A stretch of DNA of 64,000 nucleotides from Candidatus Ribeiella danica (GCA_016717335.1 JADKFS010000019.1:186001-250000), one strand, 5' to 3'; counted from the first letter of the stretch, positions 44,013-52,831 are shown. Numbers and translations are program-made. The notes: generated by a model not told the origin, from the sequence alone.

Positions 44013-44327
44013 ATGAAAGACATCCTCCCCGCGATCGAGCAGTGGCGCGCGCGCGGCGAGCGGGTCGCGATCGCCACGGTTGTCAAGACGCTCGGCTCGG
44101 CGCCGCGCGGCGTGGGCGCGAAGATGGCCGTATCGGCGGGCGGCGGCATGGCCGGCTCGGTCAGCGGCGGCTGCATCGAGGGCGCTGTGTTCGACGCCTG
44201 CCAGCAGGCGCTGCAGAGCGGCCAGGCCCGCCTGCTGCACTTCGGCGTCGCCGACGACGAGGCCTGGGACGTCGGGCTGGCCTGCGGCGGAACGATCGAC
44301 GTGTTCGTCGAGCCGCTGGACTGGTGA
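44013..44327 (+). CDS. XdhC/CoxI N-domain protein
   Basis: 104-residue protein equal to the N-terminal domain of XdhC/CoxI, factors that insert or sulfurate the molybdenum cofactor of xanthine dehydrogenase/CO dehydrogenase family enzymes. The segments RVAIATVVKTLGSAPRGVGA and GSVSGGCIEGAVFDAC are hallmarks. AGAGGAG precedes the ATG. The following gene supplies a second N-domain-like region and the Rossmann domain, so the pair would act together. Confidence 0.88.
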   Translation: MKDILPAIEQWRARGERVAIATVVKTLGSAPRGVGAKMAVSAGGGMAGSVSGGCIEGAVFDACQQALQSGQARLLHFGVADDEAWDVGLACGGTIDVFVEPLDW

Positions 44328-44338
44328 AAGGAGAGCCG

Positions 44339-44407
44339 AGTTTTGAATTCTGAGTTTTGAGCCGCAAGTTATCCCAACTCAAAACTCAAAACTTAAAACT
44401 CAAAACC
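44339..44407. repeat. Inverted GTTTTGA heptamer arms, xdhC pair spacer
   Basis: Left arm 44339-44361 (AGTTTTGAATTCTGAGTTTTG) and right arm 44375-44407 (ACTCAAAACTCAAAAC and on). The right arm ends four bases before the ATG of the next gene, leaving no room for a Shine-Dalgarno. Confidence 0.88.
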
Positions 44408-44411
44408 GACT

Positions 44412-45137
44412 ATGGCGACAATTTACGAGGCATTGACCGTAGCACTCGCCGCCGAGCAGCCAGTCGCCATTGCGACGATCGTCGGCGGCGCGGCGAGCGT
44501 GGGCGCCAAGCTGCTGATCCGCCCGGACGGCTCGACGCTCGGCTCGCTGGGTGAGGAGCTGCCTGCGCGCCAGATCGCCGACGACGCGCTGGCGCTGCTC
44601 GCGCGCGACGAGCGCGGCGTCCGCACCTACCCGACGCCGGCCGGCGACGTGGACGTGTTCTTCGAGACCTACCCGCCGCCGCCGACGATGTACATCGTCG
44701 GCGCGGTTCACATCGCCATCCCGCTCGTGACGCTCGCCAAGACGCTCGGCTTCCGCACCGTCGTCGTCGACGCGCGCGGCGCCTTCGCCACCCCCGAGCG
44801 CTTCGCCCACGCCGACGAGCTGATCGCCGCCTGGCCCGACGAGGTGCTCGCTGGCAAGCTGAACAGCAACAGCTTCGTGGTTCTGCTGACCCACGACCCC
44901 AAGCTCGACGACCCGGCGCTCAAGGTCGCGCTGCCCAGCCCGGCGCGCTATGTCGGCGCGCTCGGCAGCCCGAAGACCCACGCGAAGCGGCTGGCGCGCC
45001 TGCGCGAGGATGGGGTGCCCGAGCAGCAGCTGGCGCGTCTGCACGCCCCGATCGGCCTCAAGCTCGGCGCGAGCACGCCCGAGGAGATCGCGGTTAGCAT
45101 CATCGCCGAGGTGGTGGCTGTAAGACACGCTGCGTGA
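44412..45137 (+). CDS. xdhC: XdhC family protein with Rossmann domain
   Basis: 241 residues. A short N-terminal XdhC-like region (PVAIATIVGGAASVGAKLL) is followed by the C-terminal NAD-binding-like Rossmann domain (MYIVGAVHIAIPLVTLAKTL, VVLLTHDPKLDDPAL, YVGALGSPKTHAKRL) typical of XdhC. Predicted to chaperone molybdenum-cofactor maturation together with the gene at 44013. The ATG is preceded directly by ACTCAAAACCGACT, the end of a repeat arm, with no Shine-Dalgarno. Confidence 0.88.
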   Translation: MATIYEALTVALAAEQPVAIATIVGGAASVGAKLLIRPDGSTLGSLGEELPARQIADDALALLARDERGVRTYPTPAGDVDVFFETYPPPPTMYIVGAVHIAIPLVTLAKTLGFRTVVVDARGAFATPERFAHADELIAAWPDEVLAGKLNSNSFVVLLTHDPKLDDPALKVALPSPARYVGALGSPKTHAKRLARLREDGVPEQQLARLHAPIGLKLGASTPEEIAVSIIAEVVAVRHAA

Positions 45138-45205
45138 CACGAGAACACGGAGTGACCGATTCTCGGTTACTAGCCTTCCAGAAAAGCGTGCCGGTTATCG
45201 CCAGT

Positions 45206-45260
45206 TGGTTCTGCGGTTCTGTGGTTCTGTGGCCACGGAACCGCAGAACCGCAGAACCGA
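45206..45260. repeat. Inverted GGTTCTGC octamer arms
   Basis: Left arm 45206-45231 (GGTTCTGCGGTTCTGTGG) and right arm 45233-45259 (CACGGAACCGCAGAACCGCA) form a long stem with almost no loop. The rest of the 312-base spacer before the MocA gene shows no other feature I can name. Confidence 0.85.
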
Positions 45261-45449
45261 TCGTGGCAGCCCAAACCCGACACGAGCTTCCGGAACCTTG
45301 TACTATAGCAACATCTTCGGCGAGCGCAGCCTGCGACCTTGGCGCGTCTTCCCATCGCCTGCGGCGACCGAGTTTCACCATGACAACCAGTGGATGTTTG
45401 TGCCCGACTCGCTCAAATCGTAGCCCAAGTGACATCGGAGCAGCAAGCC

Positions 45450-46064
45450 GTGTATCCGCACCCAAAATCCGTGGCCGCCATCATTCTCGCCGCCGGCGCC
45501 TCGCTGCGCATGGGCCGCCCGAAGCAGCTGCTCGACTGGGGCGGCCGGGCGCTCGTGCGCGTCGTGGCCGAGGCCGCTCTGGCCGCGCGGCTCGACCCGG
45601 TGCTCGTCGTCGTCGGCGCCGCGCACGCGCAGGTGCATGCCGCGCTGCAGGGGCTGCCGCTGCGCGTCGTCGTTAACTCCGACTACGCCAGGGGGCAGAG
45701 CACGTCGCTGCGGGCCGGCATCGCCGCGCTCGGCGCTGAGCTGGTCGACGGGGCGCTGGTGCTGCTTGGCGACCAGCCGTTCGTGACGGTCGATCTGATT
45801 GAGCGGATCGTCGCGGAGTGGCGGGCCAGCGGCGCCCCGATCGCCGCGCCGACCTACGCCGGGCAGCGCGGCAACCCGGTGCTGTTCGCCCGCGCCGCCT
45901 TCCCGGAGTTGCTGGCCATCCAGGGCGACCAGGGCGCGCGCAGGATGCTCGCCGGCAACCCCGCGCGGGTCCACCTGGTCTCGTTCGACGATCCGCGCCC
46001 GCTCGCCGATATCGATACGCCCGAGGACTATGACCGACTTCGTTCAGATACCATCAGCCCCTGA
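45450..46064 (+). CDS. mocA: MocA-like molybdenum cofactor nucleotidyltransferase
   Basis: NTP-transferase of about 204 residues, of the MobA/MocA family that adds CMP (or GMP) to molybdopterin. The nucleotide-binding IILAAGASLRMGRPKQLLDW and the metal-site VLLGDQPFVTVDLIE are clear, with AGQRGNPVLFARAAF later. Several GTG starts are possible; I take 45450 because GGAG lies nine bases before it. Operon with the XdhC pair upstream. Confidence 0.87.
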   Translation: MYPHPKSVAAIILAAGASLRMGRPKQLLDWGGRALVRVVAEAALAARLDPVLVVVGAAHAQVHAALQGLPLRVVVNSDYARGQSTSLRAGIAALGAELVDGALVLLGDQPFVTVDLIERIVAEWRASGAPIAAPTYAGQRGNPVLFARAAFPELLAIQGDQGARRMLAGNPARVHLVSFDDPRPLADIDTPEDYDRLRSDTISP

Positions 46065-46150
46065 CAAGGCGACGAAGTGACACTGTGACAAGGGCCATTC
46101 ATTGCCTGCTTGTCACCCTGTCACCCCTTCACTTTGTCACCTTGTCAAAA
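46061..46150. repeat. Inverted TGACAAGG octamer arms, mocA-next gene spacer
   Basis: Left arm 46061-46092 (TGACAAGGCGACGAAGTGAC and on) and right arm 46108-46150 (TTGTCACCCTGTCACCCC, then TTTGTCACCTTGTCA). The right arm ends five bases before an ATG. Confidence 0.88.
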
Positions 46151-46153
46151 ACT

Positions 46154-47140
46154 ATGTACCTCACGACACTACCGCCCGAGCAAGCCATCGGCCACATCCT
46201 GCGCCACAACCTGGCCGACGAGCAGGGTCACAAGGCGCTCGGCAAGGGCCACCGCATCGCGGAGGCTGATCTGCCGGGCCTGCGGGCGCTCGGCATCACG
46301 GCGCTCCGCGTCGCCGTGCTGGAGCCTGGCGACGTCCACGAGGACGAGGCGGCCAGGCGGCTGGGCGCGGCGGTCTGCGGCGCGGGCGTCCTCGCGACAC
46401 GGCCGGCGGCCAGCCGCGTCAACCTGCTCGCCGCTACCGACGGCGTCGTGCGCGTCGATGTCGAGAGGCTGCTCTGCATCAACCAGATCGACGGGCTCAC
46501 GATCGCGACCCTGGCCAGCGGCAGCCTGGCCCGCAGGCGCAGGCGCATCGCGACGATCAAGATCATTCCGTTTGCCGTGCCCGAGGCGCTGCTGCGCGAG
46601 GCCGAGGCGATCGGGCGAGCGGGAGGCGCGATGGTGGCGCTCGACTCGCTCCGGCCGACCCGCGTCGGGGTCATCCTGGTCGGCAGCGCCGCCGCGCGCG
46701 ATCGGATCGAGCAGGGCGTCGCGCCGGCGATCGTCGCGCGCGTCCAGGAGCTAGGGTCGGACGTGCTCGCGACGCGCTATGTCCCGCCCGACGAGCCAGC
46801 CGTCGCGGCGGCGATCCTCGATCTGCGTCAGGCCGGCGCGGGCCTGCTGATCGTCGCGGGCGAGACGTCGATCATGGATCGCGACGACGTGACGCCGCAG
46901 GGCATTCGCCTGGCCGGCGGCCGGATCGAGCACTACGGCGCCCCGGTGGAGCCCGGCAACCTGCTGCTGCTCGCCTATCTCGACGAGCCGGCCGGCGCCA
47001 TCCCGATCCTCGGCGCGCCCGGCTGCGTGCGCTCGCGCGACATCAATATCGTCGACATGCTGCTCCCACGGCTGCTGGCGGGCGAGCGGATCACCCGGCA
47101 GGCGATCGTTGCGCTCGGCCACGGCGGTCTGCTTAGTTGA
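46154..47140 (+). CDS. Molybdopterin-binding domain protein (MoeA/MogA-like)
   Basis: About 328 residues. The C-terminal half has a MoCF-biosynthesis fold (VGVILVGSAAARDRIEQGV, LLIVAGETSIMDRDDVTPQG, and PILGAPGCVRSRDINIVDML) as in MoeA/MogA. The N-terminal half resembles the extra domain of coxidase-cluster molybdopterin-binding proteins rather than classical MoeA domains. With MocA and XdhC upstream it likely serves one molybdenum hydroxylase. The ATG is preceded by CTTGTCAAAAACT with no Shine-Dalgarno. Confidence 0.82.
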   Translation: MYLTTLPPEQAIGHILRHNLADEQGHKALGKGHRIAEADLPGLRALGITALRVAVLEPGDVHEDEAARRLGAAVCGAGVLATRPAASRVNLLAATDGVVRVDVERLLCINQIDGLTIATLASGSLARRRRRIATIKIIPFAVPEALLREAEAIGRAGGAMVALDSLRPTRVGVILVGSAAARDRIEQGVAPAIVARVQELGSDVLATRYVPPDEPAVAAAILDLRQAGAGLLIVAGETSIMDRDDVTPQGIRLAGGRIEHYGAPVEPGNLLLLAYLDEPAGAIPILGAPGCVRSRDINIVDMLLPRLLAGERITRQAIVALGHGGLLS

Positions 47141-47218
47141 CGGGATTCGACTGCATGCCCACGCGGCCGGCACCCTTAGGCATAGTTCAATTTCAGGGAT
47201 TTCGCCTTGCCACTGTAC

Positions 47219-47238
47219 GGGCGCGATAGATCGCGCCC
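47219..47238. terminator. GGGCGCGAT hairpin after the molybdopterin operon
   Basis: Perfect 9-bp stem GGGCGCGAT/ATCGCGCCC with a 2-base loop, no U-run. It is the only clear structure in the 331-base spacer apart from the clpP promoter; no gene seen. Confidence 0.4.
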
Positions 47239-47421
47239 CTGCGCCTTTGGGGCAATGAACTGTCACGCTCGATTGAAACATGCCTTACACTGAGTGCGGT
47301 CAAGGTTGGGGGCAGCGGCTGGATCGGGCTTCGTGCTGCCGGACGCCGGCTTCAGCGCGCCGACGCGCGTTCGCGCGAGAACAGAGGTCGCCCCGGCACG
47401 CGCCCGATGTTGTCCCGAGTA

Positions 47422-47430
47422 TGCTATACT
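47422..47430 (+). promoter_or_regulatory. Extended -10 promoter of clpP
   Basis: TGCTATACT about 40 bases upstream of the clpP ATG. Confidence 0.5.
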
Positions 47431-47471
47431 ACGGCCAAGCTGATTATCGCCGATCACGAGGAGACCGCGCT

Positions 47472-48065
47472 ATGGCCTTTGTCCGGGTCCCGACAATTGT
47501 TGAACGAACGCCGCGGGGAGAGCGCGCATGGGACCTGTTCTCGCGCCTGCTCCAGGAACGCGTGATCATGCTCGGCACGCCGATCGACGAGGAGGTCTCG
47601 ATCTCGATCGTCGCGCAGCTGCTGTTCCTGCAGCACAGCGACCCCGAGCGCGACGTCTGGTTCTATATCAATAGCCCGGGCGGCAGCGTCCGCGACGGCC
47701 TGGCGATCTTCGACACCATGCAGCTGATCGCGCCGGACGTCAACACCGTGTGCATGGGCATGGCCGGCAGTATGGCGACGGTCCTGCTGGCCGGCGGAGC
47801 GAAGGGCAAGCGCTACGCGCTCCCGCACTCGACGATCCACTTTCATCCGGCGTCCGCCGGCATGGAGGGCTCCGCCCCCGACGTCGAGCGCTTTGTCAGG
47901 GAGCTGCTGCGCCTGCAGCGGCTGGGCAGCGAGATAATCGGCAGCGCGAGCGGTCACACCCCCGATGAGATCGAGCAGGACTTCAGCCGCGACCGTTTCA
48001 TGACGGCCGTCGAGGCGAAGGAGTACGGGCTGATCGACCAGATCCTCGACCGCTCGGCTACCTAG
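47472..48065 (+). CDS. clpP: ATP-dependent Clp protease proteolytic subunit
   Basis: Serine protease of 197 residues forming the ClpP barrel. The catalytic triad is S100 (GMAGSMATVLLAGG), H123 (STIHFHPASAG) and D174 (SRDRF). The strand-turn FYINSPGGSVRDGLAIFD is typical. The usual MIHQP around the His reads TIHFHP, a small deviation. The ATG has GAGGAG upstream. No ClpX or ClpC is adjacent. The stop overlaps the convergent hydrolase stop by four bases. Confidence 0.92.
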   Translation: MAFVRVPTIVERTPRGERAWDLFSRLLQERVIMLGTPIDEEVSISIVAQLLFLQHSDPERDVWFYINSPGGSVRDGLAIFDTMQLIAPDVNTVCMGMAGSMATVLLAGGAKGKRYALPHSTIHFHPASAGMEGSAPDVERFVRELLRLQRLGSEIIGSASGHTPDEIEQDFSRDRFMTAVEAKEYGLIDQILDRSAT

Positions 48066-49132
48066 CTGCCCTCTGCCCTCAGCCGGTCGCGCAGCCACTC
48101 CGCGACCATCCGCAGCGTCTGGCCGCTCAGGATCAAGGTCAGGTGGCTCGCGCCCGGCTCCAGGCGAAACGCCGCATGGGGCGGCATGGCTGCCCGCACC
48201 TGTGTGGCCTGCGCGGGCTTGACGATCGCATCCCGCGCCCCGTACACCAGCAGCAGCGGCGCGCTGATCTTCGGCAGGCTGCCCAGCAGATCGAGCGCGT
48301 CGATCAGATTCCAGGTGCTGATCTCGGCGCGTATCGGCGCGGTCGACCAGGTGCTTGCCAGCTGATAGGCGGTGCAGTCGCCGAACAGGTCGAGCAGCCT
48401 CGGCTGCGCCAGCGCCAGCGCCTCGCGCCGCATGTCGGCCTGGGTGAAGCGCAGGGCCGGGGGCGCCTCCAGCACCGCCAGCGCATCCACCGCCACGCCG
48501 TCGGCGACCGCGCGCGCGGCGATACATCCGCCCAGGCTGATGCCCAGCACGCCGACTCGCGGGTGGCGGGCGCGCAGCCAATCGACCGCGGCCGCCACAT
48601 CCTCGCCGATCTGCGGGAAGCGCTGCGGCCGCGGGTTCTCGCCGTGGCCGTCCAGATCGATCAGCAGCGCCGCAATCCCCTGCGCCAGCAGGGCGTCCAC
48701 GATCCACCACGTGTAGGCCAGCTTGTGATCGCCGGACCCGTGCAGCACCGCGACCGCCATCGCCGCGCCCGTGTGCGGCGTGACGTGGATCGCCGGCAGG
48801 TAGCCCTCGGGCATGGCGATCCGGACGCTGTCCACCGTGCGATCCGCGTGCCTGCCGGGGTGCAGCCGGAGCAGCGGGTTTAGCGCGCGGTTGCGCAGGC
48901 TCCCCGCCCCGACCTGCAGACCTAGCGCGAGTGGCGCGGCCAGCGCCAGGCCCAGGGCGCGCCGCGCGCGGCCCGCCGGCAAGCTCAGCAGTGCGGCCAG
49001 CGCGATCAGCCCCAGCGGCGCGCGCGGCGCGCGGCGACCGAGCCACGTCAGGCCCCACCAGCCGCGCCGGCCGGCCAGCCACTCGAACAGACTCAGCCAG
49101 AACAGCAGCGCTCGAAGGAGTAGAAGAAGCAT
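48062..49132 (-). CDS. Membrane-anchored alpha/beta hydrolase
   Basis: About 356 residues. The N-terminal 75 residues contain two or three hydrophobic segments (MLLLLLRALLFWLSLFEWL and LGLIALAALLSL among them), so the enzyme is probably membrane bound. The hydrolase domain has GISLGG with the nucleophile S199, VYGARDAIV (acid) and GASHLTL (His). DGHG near 161-164 and HGSGDHK (131-137) support the fold. Start at the ATG at 49132 with GAGG six bases upstream. Substrate unknown. Confidence 0.8.
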   Translation of the reverse strand: MLLLLLRALLFWLSLFEWLAGRRGWWGLTWLGRRAPRAPLGLIALAALLSLPAGRARRALGLALAAPLALGLQVGAGSLRNRALNPLLRLHPGRHADRTVDSVRIAMPEGYLPAIHVTPHTGAAMAVAVLHGSGDHKLAYTWWIVDALLAQGIAALLIDLDGHGENPRPQRFPQIGEDVAAAVDWLRARHPRVGVLGISLGGCIAARAVADGVAVDALAVLEAPPALRFTQADMRREALALAQPRLLDLFGDCTAYQLASTWSTAPIRAEISTWNLIDALDLLGSLPKISAPLLLVYGARDAIVKPAQATQVRAAMPPHAAFRLEPGASHLTLILSGQTLRMVAEWLRDRLRAEGS

Positions 49133-49181
49133 TCGCAACCTCGCCGTTTCACGCAAAGCCGCCAGGCGCGCAACTGACGCG

Positions 49182-50690
49182 TCAGAGCATCAGGTAGGTC
49201 AGCGGCCGGATCGCGCTAGGGAACGGCACGCGCTCGCCCTCGCGCGCGCCCGCCTCTCGCGCCAGGCGCTCCTGCTCGCGGGCCGCCGCCGGGCGCCGCT
49301 GCGCGCGGTGGACCTCCGCCAGCATCAGCCGCAGCGGCGCGCTCGGCCCGTCCAGCGCGAGCGCCCGCCCGAGCGCCGCGATCGCATCCTCGCAGCGCCC
49401 GGCGACGAAGTGCTCGTACCCTTCCATCGCCTGGTGAAAGCCTGTCGTCGGGATCGGCGCCTCGGACAGCGGCGCCTCGGCGGCCAGGTCGAAGCCGATG
49501 TAGCGGCCGAGCGGCGCCGGGATGCGCAGGTCGCCAACCCAGATACGGCCGCGCTGCGGCTGCATCACCAGGCTGAACGAGGTGAGCGGCCTGCAGATCG
49601 TGCGCGGCCGGGCCGCGGCCGGGTAGACGTAGCCGCGGCGCTCGCGCGGGTACGGGTCGCGCAGCGCCGCGGCTGCGCCGGCCACGTCGAGGCAGGTGCT
49701 TCCCTGGCCGAGCAGCTCGCCGTACGATGTGTAGCGCCCCTGGCTGTTGGCGGTCTCGCCCGGCCCGCCGCCCGGCAGGCCCGGCCGGTCCTCCGGCGCC
49801 AGCTCGGGCGACACGAAGCTGTTCGCGCTCCAGACAGCATCGTCCTGCATCTCGCGTACAACCAGGGCGCGGCCGGCTGTCTCTATCGCGGCGGCGCGGT
49901 TGCCGCGCGCCTCGCCGACGATGATGATGTCGGCCAGCGGCCGCGGCAGATGGCCGTGCATGATCTCGACCGCCGACTCGAGCGAGTCGGCGTGCTGGAT
50001 CAGCTGGCGCAGCGCCAGCACGAACGGCGTGCAGTGCCGCGGCACGCCCGCCAGCAGCTTCGAGTCTGGCCGCAGCACCGAGTTATCCCAGGCCACGCTG
50101 ATGCCGCGAGTCGAAAGGCCCGCGTTGACCCCGGCGCAGCCGACCATGTTCAGCTGGACAAATGCGGCGCCGCCGGAGGGCCGGCAGAACAGCAGCGCGA
50201 GGAACGGATTGATGAAGGCATGACTCGGATCGAGCAGGTCGTAGTTGTAGCCGTGCAGCAGCCCGCCGTCGGCCGACTTCCGGCCGCGCACCGCGAACTC
50301 GCTGCACCCGCTCGCCAGGTACAGCTCCCAGATCGCGTTGATCAGCACGGCCTCGAGCACCGGCACCCGCGCGCCCTCGGCGATGCCGCGCATCTCTTCG
50401 AGCTGCTCGTGTGGAATGAACGGCAGGTAGGCGCGCGTCTGCCACAGCAGCAGCGGCCGTGTGATCAGCCGCGCCGCCGCGCGCGGCAGGCGCAGCGCCC
50501 GAGCGACCTCGCCGCTCAGGTAGCGGTAGGAAGCCCGCCGTAGGCCGTGGATCTCGTCGCGGCAGAGCGTGCCGTGCTGCAGGCCGATCGCGTAGGGGTC
50601 GCCGGCCAGGTGCACCACCAGCAGCCCGTCGACGACCTCGCGGCGGCCCGCGGCCAGCAGGCGCCGCCGATCAGCGACGGAAAGAGGCAT
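49182..50690 (-). CDS. C45-family peptidase / acyl-CoA:6-APA acyltransferase-like protein
   Basis: Ntn-hydrolase-like protein of about 502 residues. The conserved Cys is C129 in ASGCSEFAV, followed by GLLHGYNYDLLD and the long beta-rich core with LSTRGISVAWDN, as in the C45/acyltransferase family. The last ~75 residues (FHQAMEGYEHFVAGRCEDAI and beyond) look like a TPR-type helical tail. No signal peptide. The ATG at 50690 has AAGGAG at good spacing. Divergent from fabI, with overlapping -10 boxes at 50733-50739. Substrate unknown. Confidence 0.78.
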   Translation of the reverse strand: MPLSVADRRRLLAAGRREVVDGLLVVHLAGDPYAIGLQHGTLCRDEIHGLRRASYRYLSGEVARALRLPRAAARLITRPLLLWQTRAYLPFIPHEQLEEMRGIAEGARVPVLEAVLINAIWELYLASGCSEFAVRGRKSADGGLLHGYNYDLLDPSHAFINPFLALLFCRPSGGAAFVQLNMVGCAGVNAGLSTRGISVAWDNSVLRPDSKLLAGVPRHCTPFVLALRQLIQHADSLESAVEIMHGHLPRPLADIIIVGEARGNRAAAIETAGRALVVREMQDDAVWSANSFVSPELAPEDRPGLPGGGPGETANSQGRYTSYGELLGQGSTCLDVAGAAAALRDPYPRERRGYVYPAAARPRTICRPLTSFSLVMQPQRGRIWVGDLRIPAPLGRYIGFDLAAEAPLSEAPIPTTGFHQAMEGYEHFVAGRCEDAIAALGRALALDGPSAPLRLMLAEVHRAQRRPAAAREQERLAREAGAREGERVPFPSAIRPLTYLML

Positions 50691-50709
50691 GATCACAATC
50701 TCCTTGCAG

Positions 50710-50739
50710 TTGTCCCGATTCCCCTTCCGTTGTATTATA
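50710..50739. promoter_or_regulatory. Overlapping divergent promoters of fabI and the C45 gene
   Basis: Plus strand: TTGTCC (50710-50715), 17-base spacer, TATTAT (50733-50738) for fabI. Minus strand: TATAAT (50739-50734) for the C45 gene. The two -10 boxes occupy the same bases, so the promoters should exclude each other. Confidence 0.6.
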
Positions 50740-50784
50740 CGCTGCACCGAACGGCGATGAAGACAGCAGACGGAGGAATATGCT

Positions 50785-51564
50785 ATGGGCCTGCTCGACG
50801 GCAAAAAAGGCCTGATCATGGGCGTGGCGAACGACCACTCGATCGCGTGGGGGATCGCCCAGGCGCTGCACGCTGAGGGGGCCGATCTCGGCTTTACCTA
50901 CGTCGGCGAGGCGCTGGAGCGGCGCGTGCGGCCGCTCGCCGCCAGCCTCGACGCAAAGTTGATCGAGTCGTGCGACGTGCAGAGCGACGAGGAGATCGAT
51001 CGACTGATGGGGCGCGTCCGCGAGGTCTACGGCTCGCTCGACATCATCATCCACGCGATCGGCTTCGCCAACCGCGACGAGCTGAGCGGCCCGTACCTCA
51101 ACACCACCCGCGCCGGCTTCCGGCTCGCGCTCGACGTGAGCGCCTACTCGCTGACCGCGGTGGTCAAGGCGGCCCAGGACCTGCTCAACCCCGGGGCGTC
51201 GATCATCACCCTGACCTACCACGGTTCGCAGCAGGTCGCCGAGAACTACAACGTGATGGGCGTGGCCAAGGCCGCGCTCGAGGCCAGCGTGCGCTACCTC
51301 GCCAACGACATGGGGCCGCGCAGCATCCGCGTGAACGCGATCAGCGCGGGGCCGATCCGCACCCTGGCCGCCAGCGGGATCGCCGGCTTTCGCACGATGC
51401 ACAAGCAGTTCGCCAGCGTCGCGCCGCTGCGCCGCAACATCACGATCGACGACGTCGGCAAGACCGCGCTCTGGCTGTGCAGCGACTGGTCGAGCGCGGT
51501 GACCAGCGAGGTGATCTACGTCGACGCGGGCTTCCACAATATTGGGGTGACGGTGCCCGAGTAA
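50785..51564 (+). CDS. fabI: Enoyl-[acyl-carrier-protein] reductase FabI
   Basis: NADH-dependent reductase of the last step of the fatty-acid elongation cycle, 259 residues. The nucleotide motif GVANDHSIAWGIA near the N-terminus and the active site Y145 / Y155-x6-K162 (ENYNVMGVAKAALEASVR) are FabI-specific. ACGGAGG lies before the ATG. Single-gene unit; its spacer to the convergent permease gene holds a heptamer hairpin. Confidence 0.95.
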   Translation: MGLLDGKKGLIMGVANDHSIAWGIAQALHAEGADLGFTYVGEALERRVRPLAASLDAKLIESCDVQSDEEIDRLMGRVREVYGSLDIIIHAIGFANRDELSGPYLNTTRAGFRLALDVSAYSLTAVVKAAQDLLNPGASIITLTYHGSQQVAENYNVMGVAKAALEASVRYLANDMGPRSIRVNAISAGPIRTLAASGIAGFRTMHKQFASVAPLRRNITIDDVGKTALWLCSDWSSAVTSEVIYVDAGFHNIGVTVPE

Positions 51565-51641
51565 GGGACGAAGGACCAAAGACGAAGGACCAAAGCTGGC
51601 TGCAACCAGTTTTTGGTCCTTCGTCTTTGGTCTTTGGTCGT
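51565..51641. repeat. Inverted GACCAAAGACGAAG arms between convergent genes
   Basis: Left arm 51567-51597 (GACGAAGGACCAAAGACGAA and on) and right arm 51612-51641 (TTGGTCCTTCGTCTTTGGTC and on) match over about 20 of 21 bases. Together with the loop it fills the whole fabI-permease spacer and is likely a bidirectional stop. Confidence 0.88.
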
Positions 51642-51646
51642 GAGTC

Positions 51647-52831
51647 CTACGAGCGGCGCTTGCGCAGCGTGCGGGAGGCCAGCCGCGGGGTATCGGCCGG
51701 CTGGCTCAGCCGCTTTGGCTCGGGCGGCGGCACCTGGATCTCCGGCGGCGGCGGCTCGGGCGCGTCGACCAGCTTGCGGTAGAGGTAGCGCAGCAGCAGC
51801 CGCAGCACGGCGACGACCGGGATGCCGACCAGCAGGCCAAACGCGCCGCCGATCGCGCCGCCGGCGAGGATCGCGAACAGCACCAGCACCGGGTGCAGGT
51901 GCACCGCGTGGCCCATCACGTGGGGGATGATGACGTTGTCCTCGGTCATACGCAGGGCAAAGTAGGTGATCCCTACGATGATCCCTAGCACGGCGTTGCT
52001 CCAGCCATACAGCGTCACCGGCTGCAGCAGCGCCACCGTCACAGCAATGCCGGCGGCCGACCACGGCCCGATCAGCGGGATGGTCTCCAGAACGCCGGTT
52101 GCGATCGCGATGACCACGGCGTAGCGCACGCCAAGCAGGGTCAGCGCAACGTACGTCAGCGTCGCCATAATCGGGATCAGCAGCAGGGTGCCCCGCACGT
52201 AGCCGGTCAGCGTGGCGTCGATCTGTTTGCCGAGCCCGCGGATCTCGTCGCGGTAGGGCGCCGGCACGAGCCCGTACATCCAGCTCGTGATCTGCTCGGC
52301 CTGCAGCAGCAAGTAAAACGTCACGATCAGGTAGGTCACAAACAGCAGCACGGTCTCGAACGCCGTCAGCACCAGGTGCGGCACCCCCTCCAGGCGCGCG
52401 CGGCCAAGCTCGGAAACAAAGTCGAGCACCGGCTTCTCGATCGGCCCGATGTCCAGCTCGAAGCCTCCCAGGCTGATGCGCTGGTTTGCGCTGATCGTCT
52501 GCCCGATGTAGCGGATCATGTCGGGCACCTGGCGCTGAAGCTCGTGGTACTGCGCCGACACGATCGGCCCGAGAAAGAGCACCAGCCCGTAGACCAGGAT
52601 GCCGATCAGCACGTACAGCACAGCGATCCAAAACGCCCGGCCAATTCCGGTTCGCCGGTCGAGCCAGCCGATCAGCGGGTTGAACAGGTAGGCGGTGATC
52701 GCCCCGGCCACAAATGGCGTCATGACCGCCCCCGCGGCCCATACCAGCAGAATGCTCAAGCTGATGATGATCAGGACCGTGATCAGCTTGGCGATCGGCG
52801 ACAGGCGTATGGGTCTTGGTGCAACAGTCAT
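51647..52831 (-). CDS. AI-2E/PerM family permease
   Basis: Membrane protein of 394 residues with about eight helices. The C-terminal core (PLIGPWSAAGIAVTVALLQP, MTEDNVIIPHVMGHAVHLHP, GGAFGLLVGIPVVAVLRLLL) is characteristic of the AI-2E transporter / PerM family. The last 45 residues are Pro/Glu- and Arg-rich. The ATG has AGAGG upstream. Substrate not inferable. It ends the minus-strand run that starts with the mre/min genes. Confidence 0.87.
   Translation of the reverse strand: MTVAPRPIRLSPIAKLITVLIIISLSILLVWAAGAVMTPFVAGAITAYLFNPLIGWLDRRTGIGRAFWIAVLYVLIGILVYGLVLFLGPIVSAQYHELQRQVPDMIRYIGQTISANQRISLGGFELDIGPIEKPVLDFVSELGRARLEGVPHLVLTAFETVLLFVTYLIVTFYLLLQAEQITSWMYGLVPAPYRDEIRGLGKQIDATLTGYVRGTLLLIPIMATLTYVALTLLGVRYAVVIAIATGVLETIPLIGPWSAAGIAVTVALLQPVTLYGWSNAVLGIIVGITYFALRMTEDNVIIPHVMGHAVHLHPVLVLFAILAGGAIGGAFGLLVGIPVVAVLRLLLRYLYRKLVDAPEPPPPEIQVPPPEPKRLSQPADTPRLASRTLRKRRS

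Noticed and set aside
44013..45137. A split, frameshifted single xdhC gene
   Set aside because: Both parts start with their own ATG, the second has its own N-domain-like region, and the repeat hairpin between them resembles normal intercistronic spacers. Separate XdhC-type genes are also known in CO dehydrogenase clusters.
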